From Planobispora rosea (GTDB taxonomy: Bacteria; Actinomycetota; Actinomycetes; Streptosporangiales; Streptosporangiaceae), in assembly GCF_014648175.1 (NCBI RefSeq), contig NZ_BMQP01000006.1, positions 186,001-250,000 of the forward strand: DNA of 64,000 nucleotides. The letters are read 5' to 3'. Position numbers and translations under genes: made by a program. The stretch's first letter is position 1; each line of letters starts with the position of its first letter. Below, one piece after another: positions 57,656 to 64,000 of this stretch. The notes under the pieces were generated by a model. The model did not search any database. It was given only the letters and a program-made list of their open reading frames with translations, and was not told the DNA's origin.

Positions 57656-58537
57656 GAGCGTGCGCCGTCCCGGGACCGGGGCGAGCGGGCCGTACGGCGG
57701 GCGCGGTGGGCCCGCGGCGTCCGGCTGGTCGTGCTGACGGTCTTCGTCGTGGTCTTCCTGACCCCGGTCTACGTCCTCCTCGTCACCAGCTTCAAGCCGC
57801 TGACCGAGGCCGACCCGTCCCGGGCCTGGGCGCTGCCCGAGATCTGGACGTTCCAGCCGTGGCGGGTGGCGTGGGAGAAACTGGCACCGGGGATCTGGAA
57901 CAGCGTGCTGCTGGCCGTACCGGGATCGCTGATCTCCGCGGCGCTCGGCTCGATGAACGGCTACGTGTTGTCGAAGTGGCGGTTCCCGGGGGCGGACGTG
58001 GTGTTCACGCTGTTCCTGTTCGGGATGTTCATCCCCTACCAGGGGGTCATGATCCCGCTCGTCCAGCTGCTGTCCGGGCTCAACGAGCTCACCGGGCTGG
58101 ACGGAGTCTTCTACGGCGGCATCCCCGGTCTCGTCCTGGCGCACGTGGTCTACGGCATCCCGATCTGCACACTGATCTTCCGCAACTACTACGTCACCAT
58201 CCCCGGGGAGGTCATCGAGGCCGCCCGGGTAGACGGCGCGGGGATGTTGCGGACCTACCGGTCGGTGGTGCTGCCGGTCTCCGGTCCGGCCTTCGCCGTC
58301 GTGATCATCTGGCAGTTCACCGCCCTGTGGAACGACTTCCTGTTCGCCGTCTTCCTCACCGGCCCGCGCAGCTGGCCCACCACGGTCATGCTCAACAACA
58401 TCGCCGGAGCCCAGACCGTCCCCTACAGCCAGCAGATGGCCGCCGCCCTGCTCGCCTCCATCCCCACCATGGTCGTCTACGTCCTCCTCGGCCGCTTCTT
58501 CATGCGCGGCCTGATGGCCGGCGCCCTGAAGGGCTGA
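57629..58537 (+). CDS. Sugar ABC transporter permease (MalG type)
   Basis: A 302-residue permease with a basic N-terminal tail of about 30 residues and six predicted helices. The EAA loop is IPGEVIEAARVDGAGMLRTYRSVVLP. LTPVYVLLVTSFKP marks the first helix as in MalG relatives. GTG 57629 overlaps the stop of the upstream mini-frame, so re-initiation may drive its translation. It closes the importer operon; the 148 bp after it hold nothing clear. Confidence 0.91.
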   Translation: MTAVADAREERAPSRDRGERAVRRARWARGVRLVVLTVFVVVFLTPVYVLLVTSFKPLTEADPSRAWALPEIWTFQPWRVAWEKLAPGIWNSVLLAVPGSLISAALGSMNGYVLSKWRFPGADVVFTLFLFGMFIPYQGVMIPLVQLLSGLNELTGLDGVFYGGIPGLVLAHVVYGIPICTLIFRNYYVTIPGEVIEAARVDGAGMLRTYRSVVLPVSGPAFAVVIIWQFTALWNDFLFAVFLTGPRSWPTTVMLNNIAGAQTVPYSQQMAAALLASIPTMVVYVLLGRFFMRGLMAGALKG

Positions 58538-58685
58538 ACCGGGCAGAACCCGCCCGGTGACTCAACGCGCTTGTCCGGATGCCCTCCGCCCGGGGCGGCG
58601 GTGGTACAGGACACTTCCGGCCAGGCCATCCGGAGACTCGTGCAGGATCACGGTGCCTCGCGCCGGATCGGTCAGCGCGTAGCGG

Positions 58686-59678
58686 TCAGGGTGGGAGCTC
58701 ACCCGAGCCGCGGGGGATGAGCCGGGTGGGGAGCTCGATGCGCTCGGCGGGGCCCGACCCGCCGGAGAGCCGGTGGAAGAGCAGTTCGGCGGCGGTGCGG
58801 CCGAGCCCGCCCGGGGTCTGGGCCACCACGGTCACGCCGGGCGTCAGGGCGTCGGCCAGCTCGAAGTCGTCGAACCCGACCAGGGCCGGGCGGTGGCCGG
58901 TACGCAGGGCGGCCACGGTGATCCGCCCGTTGCCGGTGAACACCGCCGTGGGCGGATCGGGAGCGGCGAGCATCGCGCGCAGCGCGGCCCCGGTCCGCGA
59001 CTCCGGACCCATCGTGATCAGTGACTCGTCGGCGGGCAGGCCCGCCTCGGCCAGCGCCAGCCGGTAACCGGCCAGGCGTTCCCGGGCGGTGAAGATGGCC
59101 TCGCTGTCCCCGAGGAACGCGATGCGGCGGTGACCGTGCCGGATCAGATGGGCCACTCCGGTGCGCGCGCCGCCGACGTTGTCGCAGAGGACGGTGTCCA
59201 CCTCGGCCAGCCCGCCGGGCCGGTCGGCGAAGACGGCGCGCACGCCCGCGTCGAGCTCGGGAAGGAGATACTCGTGGTCGGACCCGGCGGGCACGATGAT
59301 CAGCCCGTCCACCCGGCGGTCGCAGAAGGTGAGCACGAGCTCCCGCTCGCGGCGGGGATCCTCTCCCGAGGAGCCGCTGAGCACCAGCGAGCCGTGTTCG
59401 AGCGCCACGTCCTCGACCGCCCGGCTGATCTCCGAGTAGAACGGGTCGGCCACATCCTCGATCACCAGGCCGATGGTGGCGGTCCGGCCGCGGCGGAGCA
59501 CCCGGGCGCTCTCGTTGCGCCGGTAGCCGAGCCGCTCGATGGCGGCGGCGACCCGCTCGGCCATGGCGGGGCTGACCCCCGGCTCGTCGTTGACGACCCG
59601 GGAGACCGTCTTGAGCGCGACCCCGGCCGCCGCCGCGACGTCCTTCATCGTGGGACGTCCCTGGATGCTCCCTGACAC
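58686..59678 (-). CDS. LacI-family transcriptional regulator
   Basis: A 330-residue regulator. The N-terminal HTH (MKDVAAAAGVALKTVSRVVN, about residues 12-31) is followed by the hinge SARVLRRGRTATIG and a periplasmic-binding-like sensor domain. GTG 59678 is preferred: a -10 (TAATGA, minus strand, 59686-59691) ends 7 bp upstream, -35 TTGTCT lies at 59708-59713, and the operator overlaps the -35. A longer product from GTG 59924, overlapping the IclR stop, would add 82 residues with pentapeptide repeats and cannot be excluded. It probably controls the sugar importer. Confidence 0.9.
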   Translation of the reverse strand: MSGSIQGRPTMKDVAAAAGVALKTVSRVVNDEPGVSPAMAERVAAAIERLGYRRNESARVLRRGRTATIGLVIEDVADPFYSEISRAVEDVALEHGSLVLSGSSGEDPRRERELVLTFCDRRVDGLIIVPAGSDHEYLLPELDAGVRAVFADRPGGLAEVDTVLCDNVGGARTGVAHLIRHGHRRIAFLGDSEAIFTARERLAGYRLALAEAGLPADESLITMGPESRTGAALRAMLAAPDPPTAVFTGNGRITVAALRTGHRPALVGFDDFELADALTPGVTVVAQTPGGLGRTAAELLFHRLSGGSGPAERIELPTRLIPRGSGELPP

Positions 59679-59708
59679 GGCTCGATCATTACCCAGGTCG
59701 CGTGCCCA

Positions 59709-59720
59709 GACAACGTTGTC
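59709..59720. promoter_or_regulatory. LacI auto-operator
   Basis: GACAACGTTGTC is identical to the core of the importer operator at 55179-55190. It overlaps the predicted -35 of the LacI gene. Confidence 0.85.
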
Positions 59721-59805
59721 ATCGGGTGTCGTTCCCGGGGAGCGCTCTCTGGTTTCGGGGGCCGGGGCGGCGGTGCTTCCGCCGGTCGGCATGACACCGT
59801 CCATC

Positions 59806-59925
59806 GGTGGGGTGTCCATCGGTGCGGTGTCCATCGGTGCGGTGTCCATCGGTGAGGTGTCCGTCGGGGTAGCGCGCATCTGGTCCGTGTTCATCTGGTC
59901 CGTGTTCACCTGGTCGGCGTTCACC
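59806..59925. repeat. Two adjoining 15-bp tandem repeat blocks
   Basis: Block one has four units (59806-59865) with core ggtgcggtgtccatc; block two has three units (59881-59925) with core tggtccgtgttcacc. Read on the minus strand in the LacI frame they give P-M-D-T-A and N-T-D-Q-M/V pentapeptides. Confidence 0.9.
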
Positions 59926-60724
59926 GGGGCAGGGCGGTGCCCCGCGTCCCGGTCGCGTGCAGGTCGGCCTCCACCCGTGCGGCCGTCGCGAGAAGGTGCG
60001 GCAGCAGGTCGCGCCGGGCGGACTCGGGGGTCGTCCGGCTGGCGTGCGAGGAGACGTTCATCGCCGCGACCACCCGGCCGGAGCGCTCCCGGATCGGGAC
60101 GGCGAGCGAACGCAGTCCCTCTTCCAGTTCCTGGTCGACCATGGCCCATCCCTGGGAACGGACCCTGTCCAGTTCGGCGCGGAGCGCGGCGGGGGTGGTG
60201 ACGGTCCGGCCCGTGAACGCGCGCAGCTCGGCGCGCTCAAGGTAGGCGTCGAGCTGGTCCGGGGGCAGCCAGGCCAGCAGCACCCGTCCCATCGAGGTGC
60301 AGTGGGCCGGGAAGCGGGTGCCGATGCTGATCGTCACCCGCATGATCCTGCTGGTGGCCACCCGGGAGACGTAGACGACGTCCTCGCCGTCGAGCACCGC
60401 CACCGAGGCGGACTCGTGGATCTCGGCGACGAGCCGCTCCAGGTGCGGTTCGGCGACCTCGGGCAGGGTGAGGCTGGACAGGTAGGCGTAGCCGAGCTCC
60501 AGGATGCGGGGCGACAGGGCGAACAACCGCCCGTCGGTGCGCACGTAGCCCAGATCCACGAGGGTCAGCAGGAACCGCCGGGCCGCCGCACGGGTCAGGC
60601 CGGTGGCGCGGGCCACCTCGCTGAGCGTGAGCTCGGGGGAGGCCGCGCTGAACGCCCTGATCACAGCCAGCCCCCTGGCCAGCGACTGCACGTGATCCGA
60701 GCCTCGGTCGACCGGTTCGGCCAT
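59921..60724 (-). CDS. IclR-family transcriptional regulator
   Basis: A 267-residue PcaR/PobR-like regulator. The N-terminal winged HTH is LTLSEVARATGLTRAAARRFLLTLVDLGYV (about residues 33-62), and the effector domain includes SRIMRVTISIGTRFPAHCTSMGRVLL. ATG 60724 is preferred over GTG 60730 because AGGAGG directly abuts the GTG. It is next to the CoA-transferase genes, and GTTCGC-N3-GCGAAC sites around their promoter fit IclR-type operators. Confidence 0.9.
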   Translation of the reverse strand: MAEPVDRGSDHVQSLARGLAVIRAFSAASPELTLSEVARATGLTRAAARRFLLTLVDLGYVRTDGRLFALSPRILELGYAYLSSLTLPEVAEPHLERLVAEIHESASVAVLDGEDVVYVSRVATSRIMRVTISIGTRFPAHCTSMGRVLLAWLPPDQLDAYLERAELRAFTGRTVTTPAALRAELDRVRSQGWAMVDQELEEGLRSLAVPIRERSGRVVAAMNVSSHASRTTPESARRDLLPHLLATAARVEADLHATGTRGTALPR

Positions 60725-60765
60725 CTGCACCTCCTCGTCCGATCGAACCCTAGCGGTAGGCCCCG

Positions 60766-61599
60766 CTATCCCTGCCGGCCGGTGAGGGCGCGCAGCGCGG
60801 CGAGCTCCCGCGGACCGGGGGGCTCGGTCTCGCGCAGGTCGGCGGCGACCGCGAGATCCCAGCCGGTGGCGGCGCGGACCCGGTCGACGGTGACACCGGG
60901 GTGCAGGTGGGTGAGGACCAGTTCGCAGGTGACGGGGTCGGGTTCGAGCACGCCGAGGTCGGTGATGACCGTCCGGGGGCCGCTGCCGCGCAGGCCCAGG
61001 CGTTCCCGGTCGCCGGGGCCCGAGCCGAAGCCGACCGAGGTGACGAAGTCCACGCGCTCGACGAACGTGCGCGGGCTCTGCCGTACGATCACGGTCACCT
61101 CGCGGCAGGAGGCGGCGATCTCCGGTGCCCCGCCCGCGCCGGGCAGTCGGACCTTCGGGTCGTCGTAGGTGCCGATCACGGTTGTGTTGATGTTGGCGAA
61201 CCGGTCGATCTGGGCCGCGCCGAGGAAACCGACGCCGATGCGGCCGGGCTGGAGCCAGTAGTTGAAGATCTCCGGGACGCTCACCACGGCGTCGGCGGTC
61301 TCGGCCAGCTCACCGTCCCCGATCGAGAGCGGCGGGCGCTCGGGCTTGGCGCCGATGGTCCCGGACTCGTAGATCAGCACCAGGTCCGGGGCGTGGGTGC
61401 GGCGGGCGAGGTTGGCCGCGACGCTGGGCAGGCCGATGCCGACGAAGCAGGAGCCGCCCCGCAGCCGCCGGGCGGCGGCCACGGTCATCATCTCGTCGGC
61501 GGTGTACGGGTCCGCGCCGGGAGCGCCGGAGGATGCGGCGGAGGCGGGGGAGCCGGAGGGGACTGCGGGCAGGGGGGAGTCGGAGCGGGGGACGGTCAT
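60766..61599 (-). CDS. CoA-transferase beta subunit (glutaconate CoA-transferase/IpdB type)
   Basis: A 277-residue family I CoA-transferase subunit. A Ser/Ala/Pro-rich N-terminal extension of about 33 residues precedes the fold. GLPSVAANLARRTHAPDL and LIYESGTIG are typical; the Glu of ESG corresponds to the residue that forms the covalent CoA thioester. Its start overlaps the alpha-subunit stop by 4 bp. The exact substrate (3-oxoadipate, glutaconate or a steroid-ring intermediate) is not decided by sequence. Confidence 0.85.
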   Translation of the reverse strand: MTVPRSDSPLPAVPSGSPASAASSGAPGADPYTADEMMTVAAARRLRGGSCFVGIGLPSVAANLARRTHAPDLVLIYESGTIGAKPERPPLSIGDGELAETADAVVSVPEIFNYWLQPGRIGVGFLGAAQIDRFANINTTVIGTYDDPKVRLPGAGGAPEIAASCREVTVIVRQSPRTFVERVDFVTSVGFGSGPGDRERLGLRGSGPRTVITDLGVLEPDPVTCELVLTHLHPGVTVDRVRAATGWDLAVAADLRETEPPGPRELAALRALTGRQG

Positions 61600-62414
61600 C
61601 GGCCGGCCTTCCGGGTCAGGACGTTCTCGTCCATCCAGGCGAGGAAAGTGTCGCGGTCCCGGGCGATGCCGTCCCAGGCCCGGTAGAAACCGTTGTCGCG
61701 GACGGAGTAGCCCGCGCTGTAGGAGGGGTGGGAGCCGCCGGGCGCCTCGGACACATGGGTGATCGCCCACTCGGGCAGGACGACCGCGCCGGGACGGGGC
61801 TGCAGCTCCTCGACGATCTCCTCCACGGTGACCAGGGAGCGCCGGGCCGCCAGCACGGCCTCCTTCTGCACCCCGGTGATCCCCCAGAGCTGCACGTTGC
61901 CGTGCCGGTCGGCGCGCTGGGCGTGCACGATGGCGACGTCGGGGTTGATCGCCGGGACGGCGGTGAGCTCCTCGCCGGTGAACGGGCAGGTGATGGGCTT
62001 GATGTTGGGGGTCCGGGAGGGCAGGTCGGTGCCCCGGTAGCCGCGCAGCACCGCGAACGGCAGGCCCGAGGCTCCGGCGACGTAGGCGTTGGCGATGCCC
62101 GCGTGGCTGTGCTCCTCGATCTCCAGCGGCGCCGGCCAGTGGTTCTGCACGGCGTCGCGGAAGCGGTGCAGCGATCCGACGCCGGGGTTGCCGCCCCAGG
62201 AGAAGACCAGTCGCCGGGCGCAGCCCATCCCGATGAGCTGGTCGTAGATCAGGTCGGGGGTCATCCGGATCAGGACGAGGTCACGGCGCCCCTGGCGGAT
62301 GATCTCGTGTCCGGCCGCGTAGGGAATCAGATGGGTGAAACCTTCCAGCGCGACGCTGTCGCCGTCGCGGACGAGGTTCCCCACCGCCTCGGCAAGTGGG
62401 ACCACCGTGGCCAT
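61596..62414 (-). CDS. CoA-transferase alpha subunit (glutaconate CoA-transferase/IpdA type)
   Basis: A 272-residue partner subunit. VRDGDSVALEGFTHLIPYAAGHEIIRQ is the typical N-terminus, and VFSWGGNPGVGSLHRFRDAV and AQRADRHGNVQLWG are conserved. Together with the beta subunit it would move or hydrolyse CoA on an acyl group in aromatic or steroid catabolism. GAGAGGGGC precedes ATG 62414. The operator at 62432-62446 is just upstream. Confidence 0.85.
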   Translation of the reverse strand: MATVVPLAEAVGNLVRDGDSVALEGFTHLIPYAAGHEIIRQGRRDLVLIRMTPDLIYDQLIGMGCARRLVFSWGGNPGVGSLHRFRDAVQNHWPAPLEIEEHSHAGIANAYVAGASGLPFAVLRGYRGTDLPSRTPNIKPITCPFTGEELTAVPAINPDVAIVHAQRADRHGNVQLWGITGVQKEAVLAARRSLVTVEEIVEELQPRPGAVVLPEWAITHVSEAPGGSHPSYSAGYSVRDNGFYRAWDGIARDRDTFLAWMDENVLTRKAGR

Positions 62415-62431
62415 TGCGCCCCTCTCATCGT

Positions 62432-62446
62432 GTTCGCTATGCGAAC
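62432..62446. promoter_or_regulatory. IclR-type operator, box 1
   Basis: GTTCGC-TAT-GCGAAC has perfect 6-bp arms and lies 17 bp before the CoA-transferase start, in its 5' untranslated region or promoter. Confidence 0.8.
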
Positions 62447-62450
62447 GTAG

Positions 62451-62465
62451 GTTCTCTATACGAAC
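62451..62465. promoter_or_regulatory. IclR-type operator, box 2 (degenerate)
   Basis: GTTCTCTATACGAAC keeps the outer GTTC/GAAC arms of box 1 and follows it after 4 bp; the centres are 19 bp apart. Confidence 0.6.
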
Positions 62466-62585
62466 ATACTGAGTCGGTCCGCTGGCGGTCAATTCACTGT
62501 GCCGCAGTCCCTGACGTGTGCCTGGGTGGATGAGAACCGGCCACGTACATTCCGCGATAGCGCATGATCTGCGGGGAGGATGGGT

Positions 62586-62600
62586 GTTCGCATAGCGAAC
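62586..62600. promoter_or_regulatory. IclR-type operator, box 3
   Basis: GTTCGC-ATA-GCGAAC is the exact reverse complement of box 1, located 28 bp before the small ORF on the plus strand. Confidence 0.8.
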
Positions 62601-62628
62601 GTTGTTCCCGGACCCCTCAGAAGGTCGG

Positions 62629-62787
62629 ATGCGCCGCCGCCCCACCACTCTGGCCGCCGCGATCGAGCAGGGGCTCGACGTCAAGGTCGTGGCCAACGCG
62701 GTCGCCTCCACCGGCGAGCCGGGCAAGGACTTCAGTGCGGTCCTCGTGCTCAGGGGAAAGATCGACGTGCCCGCGCTGATCCCGTGA
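62629..62787 (+). CDS. Small hypothetical protein
   Basis: A 52-residue frame starting MRRRPTTLAAAIEQGLDV and ending GKIDVPALIP. GAAGG lies 4 bp before ATG 62629, and a strong operator (box 3) lies upstream, so it may be expressed with the IclR regulon. No membrane helix or known domain is seen. It could be the end of a deleted gene. I do not recognise it. Confidence 0.45.
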   Translation: MRRRPTTLAAAIEQGLDVKVVANAVASTGEPGKDFSAVLVLRGKIDVPALIP

Positions 62788-62821
62788 GAGGTCCCGCCGG
62801 GAGCTGTGCGAAGGTTGAGCG

Positions 62822-64000
62822 GTGGCTGAGCGTCGGAGTGGCCTGTCGTGGGCGGTGATGGTCGCGGGCTTCGTGCTCGCCGCGCTCAATCTGAGACCCG
62901 CGCTGGCGGGGATCTCACCGGTGCTCGACGAGATCATGAAGGATCTGGGGCTGAGCCCGGCCGGGGGCGGGGCGATCACCACGGTGATGGTCGTCTGCCT
63001 GGGCGTGCTGGCCCCGCTCGCGCCGCCGCTGGCCCGCCGCTTCGGCCTGGACCGGGTGCTCCTGGTGTGCCTGCTGGTCCTGGCCGCCGGGGTGCTGCTG
63101 CGCAGCGCGGGCACCGTGCCCGCGCTGTACGCCGGGGCGGCCGTCGCGGGCACGGCCATCGCGGTGGCGAATGTGATCATGCCCGCCGTGGTCAAGCAGC
63201 ACTTCCCCGAGAGGGTCGGCCTGTTCACCGGGGTCTACGTGTCCGCCCTGGTGATGGGCGCGGCGGCGGCCTCGGGGCTGATGATCCCGCTGGAGCACGC
63301 CACCGGATACGGCTGGCGCGAGGTGACCGCGACGGCCGCGATCCCCGCCGTGGCGGCGGCCGTGCTCTGGCTGCCCCAGGCACTGCGCCCCCGGGCCGGC
63401 GCGCGGGCCGGGCGCAGATCGTTCCGCGCGCTGCTGCGCACCCCGGTGACCTGGCACGTGACGCTGTTCATGGGGTTCCAGTCGCTCACCTTCTACGTCA
63501 CGCTCGCCTGGCTTCCGACGATCTTCCAGGAGGCCGGACTCCCCGCCGACCAGGCCGGATACCTGCTGAGCCTGTCCAACCTGGTCCAGGTGGGGATCGC
63601 GCTCGCGGTCCCGCCGTACGCGGGGAGGGCGCGCTCGCAGGTGCCGTATGTGACGGCCGCGACCCTGCTCACCGTCGCGGGGTACGCCGGGGTGCTGCTG
63701 ACCCCCACGACCGTCCCGTGGCTCTGGATGGTCCTGCTCGGCATCGGCCAGGGGGCCGCGATCGCGCTGGCGCTGCTGATCATCGCGCTCCGCGCCCCCG
63801 ACCCCGCCGCGGTGACCGCGCTGTCGGCGGTGGCGCAGTCGGCCGGGTACGCGCTGGCGGCGCTCGGCCCGTTCCTGATCGGCGTGCTGCGGGAGGCGTC
63901 GGGCGGCTGGACGCTGCCGCTGCTGGCCGGGCTCGGCGCATGCGGGGTCCAGCTGGCGGCGGGGTTCCTCGCCGGGCGCCCCGCGCCGGTGCGCGACTCC
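62822..64000 (+). CDS. MFS transporter, CynX/NimT family, 3'-truncated by window edge
   Basis: The frame from GTG 62822 stays open to the right edge (393 codons seen). It encodes a major facilitator transporter; AALNLRPALAGISPVL is the diagnostic start of the CynX/NimT (cyanate/nitroimidazole) group. About eleven to twelve hydrophobic helices are visible, with a polar break around residues 195-205. It is 34 bp after the small ORF, so it probably belongs to the IclR-box unit. The substrate is unknown; an organic acid matching the CoA-transferase pathway is possible. Confidence 0.88.
   Translation, partial: MAERRSGLSWAVMVAGFVLAALNLRPALAGISPVLDEIMKDLGLSPAGGGAITTVMVVCLGVLAPLAPPLARRFGLDRVLLVCLLVLAAGVLLRSAGTVPALYAGAAVAGTAIAVANVIMPAVVKQHFPERVGLFTGVYVSALVMGAAAASGLMIPLEHATGYGWREVTATAAIPAVAAAVLWLPQALRPRAGARAGRRSFRALLRTPVTWHVTLFMGFQSLTFYVTLAWLPTIFQEAGLPADQAGYLLSLSNLVQVGIALAVPPYAGRARSQVPYVTAATLLTVAGYAGVLLTPTTVPWLWMVLLGIGQGAAIALALLIIALRAPDPAAVTALSAVAQSAGYALAALGPFLIGVLREASGGWTLPLLAGLGACGVQLAAGFLAGRPAPVRDS

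Noticed and set aside
59806-59925. CRISPR-like array
   Set aside because: The repeats are head-to-tail 15-bp units with no spacers, so this is a tandem repeat.
59539-60201. Plus-strand frame crossing the 15-bp repeats
   Set aside because: It is antisense to the LacI and IclR genes and its repetitive Val-Ser-Ile-Gly stretch is just the repeat read backward.

Overview
The window is a 64 kb piece of a very GC-rich actinomycete chromosome. The gene content and order point to the order Streptosporangiales (Streptosporangium/Nonomuraea-like). Evidence for this is the core order gpsA - ddl - DUF3515 lipoprotein - Lrp-type protein - thiL - thiD - rpmB - fakA-like - recG - rsmD - coaD - DUF177 - rpmF - rnc - mutM - acyP - smc - ftsY, the frequent GTG/TTG starts, a SigR-type sigma factor and many apparently leaderless promoters. 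The genus is inference; no rRNA or other marker is present. No tRNA, rRNA, CRISPR array, prophage or insertion sequence was seen.

Region 1 (1-23.4 kb) is conserved housekeeping: phospholipid precursors (plsC, gpsA), D-Ala-D-Ala ligation (ddl), thiamine phosphate metabolism (thiL, thiD), ribosomal proteins L28 and L32, replication/repair (recG, mutM, smc), RNA processing (rnc, rsmD), CoA synthesis (coaD) and protein targeting (ftsY). Two enzyme-like genes here lack their catalytic residue. A Cys/Met-metabolism PLP enzyme has Ser at the PLP-lysine position, and a Tat-exported alpha/beta hydrolase has Ala at the nucleophile position. The block ends at a textbook intrinsic terminator.

Region 2 (23.4-34.3 kb) is accessory. 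It holds a low-GC intergenic island with a 23-bp dyad and a 25-codon ORF, an ECF42-type sigma factor with its DGPF/YCII partner, and a complete Fe-siderophore uptake system (ATPase, two permeases, binding lipoprotein) with two iron boxes in the divergent promoter. These are followed by a Cds1-like PLP enzyme, an orphan SigR-like sigma factor, a MEDS-HATPase protein and an EamA exporter divergent from an XRE-cupin regulator.

Region 3 (34.3-49 kb) mixes cell-envelope and metabolic genes: polysaccharide deacetylase, DUF2461, a PaaI thioesterase, Cu/Zn superoxide dismutase, typA, an alpha/beta hydrolase, the pta-ackA operon, an aldehyde dehydrogenase and a secreted coiled-coil protein. It also contains a decayed AAA/DUF234 ATPase pseudogene and a GH1 beta-glucosidase divergent from a TetR regulator.

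Region 4 (49-64 kb) is a set of small regulons whose operators can be read directly. A MerR regulator and an aldo/keto reductase diverge from two matching 19-bp-spacer promoters, both predicted leaderless. A class B penicillin-binding protein and a fused ABC exporter follow. A sugar ABC importer without its own ATPase carries the same 12-bp palindrome as the promoter of the nearby LacI gene. An IclR regulator and a two-subunit CoA-transferase are accompanied by GTTCGC-N3-GCGAAC operators, one of which faces a small ORF and a CynX-type MFS gene that runs off the window.

Short tandem repeats of 15-21 bp recur in intergenic and linker DNA throughout the window, and convergent genes are separated by unusually long perfect hairpins.
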